From: Symbiodinium natans
Lineage: Eukaryota > Sar > Dinophyceae > Suessiales > Symbiodiniaceae
Assembly: GCA_905221605.1 (NCBI GenBank)
Contig: CAJNDS010001136.1
Coordinates: forward strand, 318,939 to 382,938
Reading direction: 5' to 3'
DNA: 64,000 bases
Shown in pieces: positions 10,873 to 23,100 of the stretch (positions are counted from its first letter, which is position 1; each line of letters begins with the position of its first letter). The translations under genes were made by a program, and so were the position numbers. The notes below the pieces were generated by a model. It saw only the letters and a list, made by a program, of their open reading frames with translations, did not search any database and was not told the origin of the DNA.

Positions 10873-11306
10873 CATGAAATAAAATAAGTGCACCTAAGCA
10901 CCTAAGAACCCCAAACCCCTCTACCCCTAACAAAACCAAAAAAGAAAACCGAAAACCCAAACCCTGAACCCCAGGCATGGGGAGTGTGGCGTGGCTTCGA
11001 AGATCTTTCTAAACTTACGAGCGCGGTCCTAAACCCTAAACCCTAAACCTTAAACCCTAAACCCTAAACCCTAAACCCTAAACCCTAAACCCTCTTCGCA
11101 AAGAGCCGACGCCTGGTCCGACGCCTTGTCTAGTGACGGACACAAGCGAGGAATCGTACTCATTGTTTCGGGGGGTTACCCTAAACTGGCCCCAAGCCCT
11201 GAAACGTCCCTAAACCCTAAACCCTAAACCCTAAACCCTAAACCCTAAACCCATAACCCATAGACCCTAAAACCTGTAAACCCATAAAACCCCCCACTGT
11301 CCGAAG

Positions 11307-11354
11307 GTGTCCGTGCTGGTCGAGTTCGTGAGCTGCTCGTCACAGGAAGCCCAG
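11307..11354 (+). CDS. Candidate exon, unknown gene
   Basis: Sixteen codons (VSVLVEFVSCSSQEAQ) between CGAAG|GTG and CAG|GATCGG, a GA donor of the kind described in dinoflagellates. Phase 0 on both sides; it joins in frame to the next candidate at 11493. C-orientation array upstream, G-orientation array downstream. Confidence 0.45.
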
Positions 11355-11492
11355 GATCGGGTTTAGGGTTTAGGGTTTGGGGTTTGGGGTTTAGGGTTTA
11401 GGGTTTAGGGTTTGGGGTTTGGGGTTTGGGGTTTGGGGGTTAGGGTTTGGGGTTTACGGTTTGGGGTTCCGGGTCTTCCTTACAACTTCAAG

Positions 11493-11552
11493 GACCCAGA
11501 TGCCAGTCAAAGTCACTCCTGCCACTGGCTTCAACTCCTGGAACTGTCCGAA
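11493..11552 (+). CDS. Candidate exon, unknown gene
   Basis: Reads DPDASQSHSCHWLQLLELSE between TTCAAG|GAC and GAA|GTCCTA. The frame remains open further (VLPRRRFLSPET). It continues the frame of the exon at 11307. Family unknown. Confidence 0.4.
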
Positions 11553-11599
11553 GTCCTACCCCGCAGACGGTTTCTAAGCCCTGAAACCCTGAAACCGGG

Positions 11600-12480
11600 T
11601 TAAGGTTTAGGGTTCAGGGTTGAGGGGTTTAGGGTTTAGGGTTTAGGGTTTAGGGTTTAGGGTTTAGGGTTTAGGGTTTAGGGAACCCCAAACCCGAAAC
11701 GCTCCCAAAACCCCAAATCCGAAGTCCAGCTGGCTTGATTCCTTTGTTCTAGCTGTTTCTGACTCGCGCTGCTTGTGACTGGCTCTTACGAAGGAACGAG
11801 TTAATGAGGTACCCTACATACTCCTTGGAGGGTATATAGATACGGCACCTGATTCCCTCAGTCCCTACTCAGAACCAGTAGGGTTTGGCTTTCGGACTCG
11901 GCCCATCCTATTTTCCCTCGGGCCAGTGTCAGGGTAGTTACATGGTCCCTTGGTATGCCCTTATATACCATCCCGAGGGCCCGTACCTCAGAACACTATT
12001 TTAAGGTGGAAAGGGACCATATTGGGGGACCATGAAACTACAGGGGGCGGGGGGTAAGCCCTAAGTCTAGGGCTTTGACGCCCTAAAGCCCGAACCCTAA
12101 ACCCTAAACCCTAAACCCCTGAACCCTGAACCCTAAACCCTAAACCCCAAACCCTAAACCCAAAACCCTAAACCCTAAACCCTAAACCCTGAACCCTAAA
12201 CCCTAATCCCTAAACCTCCAAATCCCAAACCCTAAAGCCTAATACCCTCCTGCTTCTCTACCATTGACATCCCCTCCCCCTCCCGAGCTCTCACTACGAG
12301 GCCACGACTGCGAGGCCGGGGGCTACCTCGGGATCAGAGGGTTTAGGGTTTAGGGTTAGGGTTTAGGGTTTAGGGTTTAGGGTTTAGGGTATAGGGTTTA
12401 GGGTTTAGGGTTTAGGGTTTAGGGTTTAGGGTTTAGGGTTCGGGTTTAGGGTTTAGGGTTTAGGGTTAGGAGGTCTAAGG
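11600..12480. other. Intergenic or intronic; mixed arrays and a dispersed repeat
   Basis: G array 11600-11685. Unique block 11700-12060 carries the dispersed motif at 11846-11885 shared with 10-50. C array 12080-12250. A short GC-rich patch (12290-12330) could read HDCEAGGYLGIR but is too short to call. G array 12337-12480. Confidence 0.6.
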
Positions 12481-12695
12481 TTCAAGGGAGGTGAAGGGGC
12501 TCCTCAGATGTTTTTAGTCTCGGGTTTAAGGTTCAGGCAGGGGTTTAGTTCAGGGTTTCAGGCTTTGCGGCTTCAGCTTAGAAGTTTTCGTGGGAGTCAG
12601 TATATCTGGGGCTGATTTGAGCTGATTGCGAAGTGCCGTGGCTCCGAAGCCCTGCCCAAACTCCAGAGAAACCTAGAGCAAGTTTGGTTTTTGCC

Positions 12696-12733
12696 CCCCT
12701 CCCCCCCCCCCCCCCAAAAAAAAAAAAAAAAAA
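12696..12733. repeat. Poly-C/poly-A hybrid tract
   Basis: About 16 C directly followed by about 16 A. Upstream (12620-12690) one frame reads ADCEVPWLRSPAQTPEKPR, a weak exon candidate. Confidence 0.85.
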
Positions 12734-13029
12734 TCTAAGTTTAACCCCCTCGGGGGCTTTAGGTCTGGGGGGCGCGGGCGCTTGAGCTCCTAATGCCAGA
12801 TGAACCTTGGAGCCTCCGACCCCTAAGCCCCAAACCCAAAACCCTAAACCCTAAACCCTAAACCCTAAAAACTAAACCATAAACCCTAAGCCCTAAACCC
12901 TAAACCCAAAAATCCAAGATGAGCGTTTAGGCCCTAAGCCTTAAGCCTTAAGATCCTGCGCCCAAAGCCCAAACTCCAGAACCAGCACCTTGAACTCCCA
13001 GCTCAGCCCTCAAGCTCCTAAACCCCAAG

Positions 13030-13190
13030 GCCTAAACCCCTTAAAACCCTACACCTCTAAACCCCTTAAAACCCTAAACCCCTTAAAACCCTAAACCCCT
13101 TAAAACCCTAAACCCCTTAAAACCCTAAACCCCTTAAAACCCTAAACCCCTTAAAACCCTAAACCCCTTAAATCCCCTAAACCCCTAAAT
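13030..13190 (-). repeat. 16-bp tandem repeat (CCTTAAAACCCTAAAC)n
   Basis: About nine near-identical 16-mers derived from two telomeric units with an inserted TTAAAA; it passes into C-orientation telomeric sequence. Confidence 0.9.
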
Positions 13191-13579
13191 CCTAAAAACT
13201 CTAAAGCCTACAACCCCCTAAGCCCCTACGACCCCCGAAAAGCCCTACACCCTGAACCCCAAACCTCCTGCAGCCTCAAATCTCCGTACCTTGTAGCCCG
13301 AAGCTTGACCACTCCATGTTATATGGGTTGGTGGTCTCTTTAAGTAGGGTTTCTGATTCCTGGGGCCATATATTGGGGTCGAATTAGGGGCTATGTTGAG
13401 GTATAAGGGTAACAGATAATAAAGAGGCCACCCTAAACCCTAAACCCTAAACCCTAAACCCCAAACCCCAAACCCCAAACCCAAACCCCAAACCCCAAAC
13501 CCCAAACCCTAAACTCGACTCTTCTCAGCAGCGTGCCCGGCTCAAAGAGGGGTTCTCGGGGCTCAGGAACTCGGCGGGG

Positions 13580-13820
13580 TTGAGGGTTTTTAGGGTTGAG
13601 GGTTTCTGGGTTTAGGGTTTCTGGGTATGGGGTTTAGGGTTCTAGGGTTGAGGGTTTTAGGGTTTTAGGCCTTTAGGGCTTTAGGGTTTTAGGGTTTTAG
13701 GGTTTGAGGGTTTGAGGGTTTTAGGGTTTGAGGGTTTTAGGGTTTTAGGGTTTTAAGGATTTGAGGATTTGAGGATTTGAGGGTTTTAGGGTTTTAGGGT
13801 TTTAGGGTTTCTGGGTTTAG
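13580..13820 (+). repeat. Degenerate G-orientation array (GGGTTTTA / GGGTTTGA)
   Basis: Octamer variants such as GGGTTTTA and GGGTTTGA dominate; a poly-G run follows at about 13846-13858. Confidence 0.85.
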
Positions 13821-14048
13821 GTTGCCGGGGTTCCTTAGAGATTGTGGGGGGGGGGGGGGTGGGTACACATTGGGTGTCTTTTTTGGGGGTTTAGGGCTTT
13901 TGGGCGTTTGTTTGTTGGGGCCCTAAACCCTAAACCCCAGGCCCTAGACCCTAAACCCTAAACCCCAGGCCCTAGACCCTAAACCCTAAACCCAAAACCC
14001 TAAAACCCTAAACCCTAAGGCCCTAAACCCCCTACAAAAGCAGTCATC

Positions 14049-14133
14049 ATGTCCCTTGCGCTCCACGTGGCCCTCCTGAGCGGGCAGAGTGTGACCGTGG
14101 CCGCGGATCCGGCCGCCACCATCGAAGAGCTCC
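14049..14133 (+). CDS. Gene A exon 1: start of ubiquitin-like domain
   Basis: ATG follows GCAGTCATC. It reads MSLALHVALLSGQSVTVAAD then PAATIEEL, matching the usual dinoflagellate start MSL.VHVALLSGK. The unspliced frame stops at 14145. The donor is uncertain: CTCC|GCAACT (GC) gives the best join to exon 2. Confidence 0.7.
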
Positions 14134-17100
14134 GCAACTTGCTTTAAGTGGTTTAGGGTTTAGGGTTTAGGGTTTAGGGATTAGGGATTGGGGTTCAGGG
14201 TTGAAGAGCTACGCAACTTGGCTTGAAGCCATGAATACATCTGGGTGGAAGACAGTGGATCCAAGAGTTAAGGAAAATTAACTCTGAAGTTAATTGACCG
14301 GCATCGGGCCGGCTCGACGCCCCTTAGGTCCAGCACAATTAACTCTCGATTTAATTGCCTGTTGACGTCGCGCGACGTAGCAGGCCATGCCGGCAAGCTG
14401 CTCAAGGAAAACAATTAAATCAGGATTTAATTGCTTCCTCTAGACGACCCAACCCGCAGAAACAATTAAATCACGATTTAATTGTTCCCCCCTACCTTTC
14501 AACAATTAAATCACGATTTAATTGTTCCCCCTAAAGTACTAGTAATAATCATAGTAATAATAATCGTAATAATAATAGTAGTAGTAATAATAATGGTAAT
14601 AAATATAATAGTAATAGTAATAATAACAGTAATAATAATAATAGTAACAGTAATAATGATAATAATAGGAATAATAATAATAAGAACAATACTAATAATA
14701 GTAAACAATAAGAAGAAGAAGAATAGTAATAGTAATAGAAATAGTAATAGTAATAATCATAATGATAAGAATAGGAATAATAATAATAGTAGTAATAATA
14801 ATAATAGTAGTAACAATAAGAAGAAGAATAATTATAGCAATAGCAATAGCAATAGCAATAGTCATAGTCATAATAATAGTAATGGTAATAGTAATAGAAA
14901 TAGAAATAGAAATAGTAATAGTAATAGTAATAGTAATAGTAATAGTAATTTTTAATAGTAATAGTAATAAGAAAATAGTAAAAAGAAGAAGAATAAGGAT
15001 AATAATAGTAGTAAACATAATAATCATAGGAATAAGAATAGTTTTAATAATAATAATACTAATATTAGCAAAAAAATAAGACTAATAGTAATAGTAATAA
15101 TAAGACTAATCGTAATAGGAATAATAAGACGAATAGTTATAGTAATAATAAGACTAATAGTAATGATAGTAATAATAGTACAATTAAATCATGATTTAAT
15201 GGTGCAAACAGGTACCAATTAGCACAAGTCATCACGATTTAATTGTGTTTTTGTAGGGAGAAGGTATGTCGAGGTAGGTCAAAACCCAACCCAAACACAA
15301 CAATTAAATCAGGATTTAATTTTTTTAACTTCTGGATCCATGGGTTTTCACATCTGGGTTTAGGGTTTGGGGTTCAGGGTTTAGGGTCTAGGGTTTAGGT
15401 TTCATTTTTTAGGGTTTAGGGTTTAGGCTCAGATAGGTAGCAAGACCTACACAGCTGGATGCCCGACTCCGTGCACACAGCCCTTCGAGGACCGAAGCTT
15501 CCATTTGAAGGAAGACATCCCGAAACCCCAAAACCTCAAAACCTCAAAAAGAGCGCACACTTCTGATCGGCCTGCCCAGAAAAATTGCAAGGAGTCGGCC
15601 CTCAGCAGATACAGAAAGAAAGGTGCCTTTGGTGTTACCTTTTCTTTCTCATTTGTTGAGGCTGAGGTTCCCTGATGAGCCCCACCTGAAGAAGGGCTGC
15701 CGTGGTGTTTCGAGCCCGAGAGCGCGAACTTTTTGGACACTGTAAGTACAAAGGTACTACCTAGCGTGGTTTAGGGTGTAGAGCCCTCAAGCCCTAACCC
15801 TTCAAGCCCGTGGCCCGGGGCAGCCGAAGAAATGTCCGCCTTCTAAGCCCGCTTCCGGCACCCAGAGCCCGAACTCTGAACCCAAGCCCCATACCCAAAT
15901 CCTAACCCCCCAACCACCCTAGCCAACCCTAAACCACACCCTAAGCCCGAAACCCTAACCCCCAAACCTAAACCCTAAACCCTAAACCCTAAACCCTAAA
16001 CCCTGTAAATAAACCACGCAGCCCTGCACGAAGGGCTGCTTGCACAAGAGAAGCTCGGAGTAGGCAGCGCAGTTTGCCAGGGCTTCATGGGGGCATGGAG
16101 CTTGAGGGAATGAGGGGTTTAGGGTCCAAGGGTTTAGAGTTTAGGGTTTAAGGTTGAGGGTTGAGGGTTTAGGGTGTACAGGTTTTCGGGCTCTGAGGGT
16201 TTAGAGGTTTTCGGGTTTTGAAGTTTTGGAGGTTCCAGGGTCTAAGGGTTTTAAGGCTTAGGGTTGAGAGGGTTTTTAGGGTTTTAAGGCATAGGGGCTT
16301 AGGTTTAGGGCTTAGGGCCTTGGGGTTTAAGCTCTAGGGCTTCGGCGTTAGGACTTAGTGTCTGTAGGACTTAGGGTGTAGAGGAGCTTCGTGTCTATAG
16401 ACAGATGGATAGACAGGGTTTAGGGTCTAGGATAATTCGGGTTGCTGTAGGGCGCAAGGCTGGAGAAGAGGCTCCTCGATCTGGGGGGGGGGGGGGTTCA
16501 GTTGCTTTGGTTTTGCTTTTTGGTTTTGAGCGCTTGGGTTTAGGGTCTAGTAGGGTTCTTGAAGGAGAAGCCCTAAGACCCTTAAAACCCTAAAACCCTA
16601 AACCCTAAACCCCTAAGCCAGTCGTGCAAGGCGGCACGGTCTGCATAGCGTGAGGCGCAGCAAATACAGGCTGTGCTCATGCAGCTCTCGAGGCACGGAA
16701 GGTATAGTGCGCAGGTGCTAACGTACGTGTGACCTTACAAGAAAGAAGTCTTGCTTTCAACTGCGTGCATTCAGCCTGCGGATCACGCCACGCTCCGCGC
16801 ACCTATCTTGCGCACACGCGGTCAAGGCGACATCGTCTGCATTGCATGCGGCGCAGCAAATACAGGCTGTGCTCCCGTTTCATGCGTTGGGAATCCTTCG
16901 TCATCCTATGGTTTGGGGTTTAGGGTTTAGGGTCTTTAGGGATGAGGGTTGAGGATATCCCCCCCCCCTTTCTTTCTCCTGTCGCCCTCCTGAGGCCTCA
17001 AGGCATTCGAGTCCAGAGCTCAAACGTAATCCTGAAGCCCTGCTGACTCAACCCCCCTAAACCCTAAATCCCAAAACCCTTAAAACCCTTAAAACCCTTA

Positions 17101-20100
17101 ACGCCCTGAAAACCCTTAAAACCCCAAAACCCTAAACCCTAAACCAAAATCCTTCAACCCCTAAACCCTCAACCCTTCAACCCTCATTCCTAAACCCTTA
17201 ACACCCTTAAAACCCCAAAACCCTAAACCAAAATCCTTCAACCCCTAAACCCTCAACCCTTCAACCCTAGACCCTACCTTCGGAGGCCTAACGGGTCTGG
17301 TCCTTCCCTCGGGCAAGGTGCTGCCAGGCATGCTCCGGGCTTCGGGTCTTTTAGGGTTTGGGGTTTGGGGTTTCGGGTTTAGGGTTTAGGATTCAGGGTT
17401 TCGGGTTTAGAGCTTTCGGGACTTTTGGGCTTCAGGCATTTAGGGCTTTAGGGAGTTAGGGAGTTTTAGGGGCTTTAGGGCGTGGGGCTTGGGGTTGCAG
17501 GGAGGGTTGAGGTAACCCTAAACCCCTAAATCCTGAATCTCAGCCAAGTCCGAAGCCCTGCACACCGAACCGGATTCTGATTGTTGATACTTCGTGAAGC
17601 TCAGTGAAGGTTCGGGGGGAGTCGGGGGTTGGAGGTCCGTTTGCGCTCCACGGTGTATGTCAACGGGTTTTGGGGCTTTACTTTAGGGTTTAGGGTGGGA
17701 GGGGCTTTGGGGTGTAGGGTTTAGGGTATGTTGAGGGTATTGTCAGAAGAGTTCAGAGGGGCGTATTGATCTTGTCCTGAGAGGGGCTTAGAGGTCTTGT
17801 GGAAGCCCGAAGCACTTACCCCTAAACACCCCGAACCCCCAAACCGCACTCCCTAAATCCAGAACCCGAGCACAACCCTGAAGCCTCTCAGTCCTATACC
17901 CTAAACCCTAAGCCCTCAGCCCTAAGCCCTAAACCCTAGGAGCCGCCACACTCCACAGCGCCGGAGTTGCCAGTGGCGAGACGCTGCAGGCGACAACTCT
18001 ATATGGGGGTTTACGAAAATAAGGGACCCCAAGGTAGCAGGACCCCCCCCCCCCCCCCCCCAATTACGCCTAATGTCAGAAACCCCCATATATAATTAGG
18101 CCCTGTCAGCAGGCCCTTGTAACGTTTTGCTCTTGCCCTCATTGGGTTTGAGAATAAACCCTAAACCAGAGACCATGCTTTGTTTTTGGAATGTTGTCCG
18201 ACGGTTTTGAGGGCCATCCTAGCAAGCCTGGACCCCTCAGCCCTGCGACCCCCCCCCCCCTACCCCCCTTGAGGGCCGTTTAGGGTTTAGGGTTTAGGGT
18301 TTAGGGTTTAGGCTTTAGGGTTTAGGGTTTAGTAGGGTTTAGGGTTTAGAGGCCAAGAGAGCCCTGAGGTCATATACAACAATGCAACGGTCATGGGTCT
18401 AGAATCCCCAAAAAACAAACAGCCTGTGACCCGATACAACCTAAACCCCACAGCCTGAAAGACCACGTTTGTGCAGGTTGGCTTTCTACGGCTAGACGTC
18501 CAAGCCCAAAGCCCAAAGCCCAAAGCCCAAAGCCCAAAGCCCAAAGCCCAAAGCCCAAAGCCCAAAGCCCAAAGCCCAAAGCCCAAAGCCCAAAGCCCAA
18601 AGCCCAAAGCCTAAAGCCTAAAGCCTAAAACCCCAAACCCGAGACCCTAAGCCCTAAACCCTAAACCCTACGCCCTAAACCCTAAACCCGAAACCCTAAA
18701 CCCTAAACCTTAAACCCTAAACCCTAAACCCTAAACCCTAAACCCTAAACCTGCAAGAAGCAAGCAAGCGATCTCCAGGCCTTGGCACGGCGTTCCAGGT
18801 GCCTTGGCGTGAGGGTTTGGGGTTCGGGTTTGGGGTTTAGGGTTTAGGGTTTAGGGTTCAGGGTTCAGGGTTCAGGGTTTAGGGGGTTTAGGGTTTAGGG
18901 CTTAGGGCTAGGGTTTAGGGTGTAGGGTTGAGGGTTTAGGGTTTGGCGTCTAGGGTCAGGGCTTATACACCCTAAGTATCCTTAAGCCCTAAAGGCCCTA
19001 AACCCTTGAAGCCACAGAAGTGCTTTAGAGCTTAGGGTGCAAGACTCGCGGCAAGTTTTCTTGAGCCTCGGGCCGAAACAGCCAGCCAGCGACCCCGAAC
19101 CCCGAACCGTGTAAACCCAGTCAACCCTAACCCGAAACGACCTAAACTCCCTGAACCCCCTCTAAACTCCCTCGCCTAAACCCCTTTTAGGGTTTCAGAG
19201 GTTTAGGGTTTAGGGGAACCCTGAACCCTAAACCCTAAACCCTTTTTGGGGTCGGGGTTTTAGGGTCATGCGCAGAGGCTCTTTGCTACGCGCCGGGCCG
19301 TCGCCCTCCTCTGCCCAGAGGGCTCGGTCTGCTGCTGGGGCATGGCACACTACGGCGCCTCGTGAGGTTTAGGGTTTATAGGATTTAGGGTTTAGGGTTT
19401 AGGGTTTAGGGCTTCGGGAGCTTCTGGCGCAGGGTAGATGATCTGGTGAGGGAGAAGTTTCTATTTAGGGGGGGGGGGGGGGATACCCGAAGTTAGGGTT
19501 AGGGTTTAGCGTTTAGGGTTTAGGGTTTAGGGTTAAGGGGGGGGGGGATTCCAGAAGTTAGGGTACCTAGAGGGATTGCGCTCTACTTGGGGTATATAGG
19601 AGTGGGAATATTCCATTTTGGGTATATTAGAGTTCGTTTGTTTGAATGCATTTACTGGCAAGTCATCTTGTGACACCCTTGGGGTTGAGGCAGAGAGAAG
19701 GATACGTCAACCGTCGTATCATGCAGTCCTACACCCTAAACCCTATACCCTAAACCCTAAACCCTAAACCCTAAGCCCTAAGCCCTAAACCACAATGCAA
19801 CACGGTTTTCCTGTCCTAGTCTAAGCTAAAGGGACCTGTGGGCTCATACTTCAGCACCCTTTAGAGAAGGCAGGGGACCAAACTAAGGGACCAGGCTATA
19901 CTAGGGCTCAGGGCCTTAAGTTCGACCTTATGAAGGGCCCCAAAACAGGTGTGGTCAAAAAAATAATAAAGTTCAGAACCCGAAAGCCTAAAGCCTAAAG
20001 CCTAAAGCATAAACCCCCTCAGGTGGCGACAGCCGCCGGGTCCAGGAACATCTCCGAAACGTGCAGCAGACGCGCCCTTAGCACCCGCCTTGGGCTTTCG

Positions 20101-23100
20101 GCGGTTTAGGGTTTAGGGTTTAGGGTTTAGGGTTTAGGGTTTAGGGTTTAGGGTTTAGGGTTTAGGGTTTAGGGTTTAGGGTTTAGGGTTTAGGGTCCCC
20201 AGGGGTTTGGGAGTTTAGAGCTTAGGGCTCAGGCCTTTAGGGCTTGGTGGGCTTTTGGCTTAGGTTGGGATACTCCTCCTTTTAACAGTCCTTGATAGGG
20301 AGCATGGTGCCCCCGATTATGATCCCTATTAGGGACTGTTGGTATGAGGGGGAGCATCCCAAAGTTGAAGGGTTTAGGGTTTAGGGTTTAGGGTTTAGGG
20401 TCTTGCGGGTTCAAGGTTTTGGGGCTGGGGCTTTAGGGGTTCCAGGTTTCTAGGCTTTGAAGGGTTCCCGAGACCGCCTGCAGAACCCAAAACTTATGAA
20501 CACTTAGCGTTCCCGATTGAAATCCCTGAAAGGAAATGGGGGGTTTACGAAAATAGGGGAGCCCCAATATAGATCCCAAGATAGTAGGATCCCCTTATAA
20601 GAAGGACCCTAATCAGGCACCCCCAATTTCGGAACCCCTTGGGGTTGGAACTCTAGCCCTAGAAAGACCACGGGTCACAGGCTTGTGTTTTTTGAAGGTT
20701 CAATCCAAAACCCTAGCTTTCAACCTGAAACCCTAAACCCTAAACCCTGAAACCCCGTAAGGCTTGGACCCTGAAACCTGAAACCCGAAACCCGAAACCC
20801 TAAACCCTAATTCCTAAACCCTAAACCCTAAACCCTGAACCCGGTCCTCTGCGAAAGGATCGCTGCCTCGGGCGGCGCCTTCGCCGCGCTCCGCGGCGAC
20901 GGCTCAGTCATCACTTGGGGAGCACGGGACTGCACCCCGGTTTGGGTTTAGGGTTTAGGGTTTAGGGTTTAGGGTTTAGGGTTTAGGGTTTAGGGTTTAG
21001 GGTTTAGGGTTTAGTGTTTAGGGTTTTTAGAGGTTGTAGGGGTTGGAGGGTTTAGGGTTTTAGGGTGTTAGGGTTTTTAGGGTTTAGAGTTCAGGGTTGG
21101 TTTGGGGTTTTGGGTTTAGGGTTTTAGGGCGTTAGGGTGTTTAGGGTTTTAGGGTTTAGGGTGAAAGGTTTAGGGTTTCAGGGTTTTAGGCTGTTAGGGT
21201 TGTCAGGGTTTTAGGGTGAAAGGTTTAGGGTTTCAGGGTTTTAGGGTGTTAGGGTTGTCAGGGTTTTAGGGTTTAGGGTGAAAGGTTTAGGGTTTCAGGC
21301 TTTTAGGATGTCAGGGTTTAGGGTGAAGGGTTTTAAGGCGTAGGGTTTCGGGTTCAGGGGATTAGGGTTTGGGGTTCGGGGTTTAGGGCCTTTTGGGGGG
21401 GGGGGGGGGGGGTGGGGTGAACTGACCCCCAAGCCCAATTTCTAGGACTTTCGGGCTTTCGTGTTTTTCGGGTTCAGGGTACGACCACAGTACGCCGGGC
21501 ACCACCAAGGCGGCGGCGACAGCAGCCGCGTTTCGGAGCCTCGGCGGCCGATCGCACTGCAGCGAAGTTGCTTCGTGGGCGGCTTCGGGCTTTAGGCTTT
21601 TTTGGATTTAACGTTTTTTGTTTTTTTTTGTTTTCCCGTGGTTGGGGCTTTCTGGTCTAAGGGTTTTGAAAGGTTTTTTTGCTTAAGGGTTTGGGTTTTT
21701 TTCGTGTTTTTGGGTTCTAGGGTTTCAGGGCTTTGGAGTTTTGGAGCTTGAGGCGTAAGGGTTTGCGCGGTTAGGCGTGAGGGAGGGTTTAGGGTTCATG
21801 GTTTAGGGTTTAGGGTTTAGGGTTTGGGGGAACTTTTGGGACTGAGGATGGGTGCAAGGGTTGCGAGGTTGATTCGGAGGCAATGGAGCCTTGAAGTATG
21901 GAAACGCTGAACCGTCAACCCTCAACCCTACACCACCGAGACAACCTAAAACCTCTAATTGCACAGCTTCACGGCTTCCAGTGGTTCAGAGTACTGCCTC
22001 TTTTCCCTTCCTGGTACACGAGCTTAAGCACTTGCATAATACGCAACGCCCCCCCCCCCCCCCTCAACCCTAAACCCTATCAACCCCCAAGCCCCTAAAC
22101 CCTCCAAACCCTGTTGACCCAAATCTCACCCCAAAGCCCTCAACCCTAATCCCTAAACCCTAATCCCTAATCCCTAAACCCTAAACCCTAAACTCTTAAC
22201 CCTAAACCCCAAACCCCAAGTCACTCCAAGCCGGCGATGCCCCCTGAGGAGCAGCTCCAGGGCGTGCAGGCTCTGGCGGCCTCCACAGGGGCCTTCGCGG
22301 CGGCGCCCTGGGCTGCAGAAGTGGAGCTCCCCCAACCTCGGCATACCCAACGCTACTACGAAAAACCCTAACCCTAAACCCTAAACCCTAAAACCCAAAC
22401 CCCAAACCCTGAAGCCTAAGCCCTAAGCCCTAAGCCTTGAGCCCTAAGCCCTAAGCCCTAAGCCCTAAGCCCTAAGCCCTAAGCCCTAAGCCCTAAGCCC
22501 TAAGCCCTAAGCCCTAAGCCCTAAGCCCTAAGCCCTAAGCCCTAAGCCCTAAGCCCGATAAAGGTCTATGGGCCATAAAATCGCTGTGAGACACGGGGGT
22601 CTCCAACCCGAAAGGCCAGCCGTAAAGGCCTAGACCCTATAAACCCTAAACCCTATGTTAACCCTAAACCCTAACACCCCCCCTCCATGTACTCCAATAT
22701 AGCTATAATGGGAGTAGTTAATGTTGCGGGGAGGGAGGGTTTAATATTAGCGGGGAGGGGATTAACGACCGTCAAGGCCCCTTAAGCCTCCTAACCCAAA
22801 CGCGCTCGAAAGCTGACGCTTTTTGGTTTCTGTGTTGGAGGAGTTGGAAACCGGACCCCGAAACCCTAAACCCCAAACCCTAAACCCCAAGCCCTATACC
22901 CTAAACCCTAAACCCTAAACTCAAAACCTAAGCCCTAAACCCTAAACCTACCCTAATCCCTCAGGTTCGCTGTTCAGGGACTTCTTTTTGGGCTTTGGGA
23001 TCTGCGTCGCGGAATCCAAGCCCATGGAACGTCGCAGGGAGTAAGTTTAGGGCTTATAGGGTAGAAGGTAGTAGGTAGAAGGGCTTGTATATATGTATAT

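Noticed and set aside
14482-15079. Asn/Ser-rich and Ile/Val-rich open frames of 100-157 codons
   Set aside because: Products of the AAT/AGT triplet tract; the real gene A passes over it as an intron.
18329-18607. Repetitive WALGFGL protein on minus
   Set aside because: Translation of perfect CAAAGCC heptamers.
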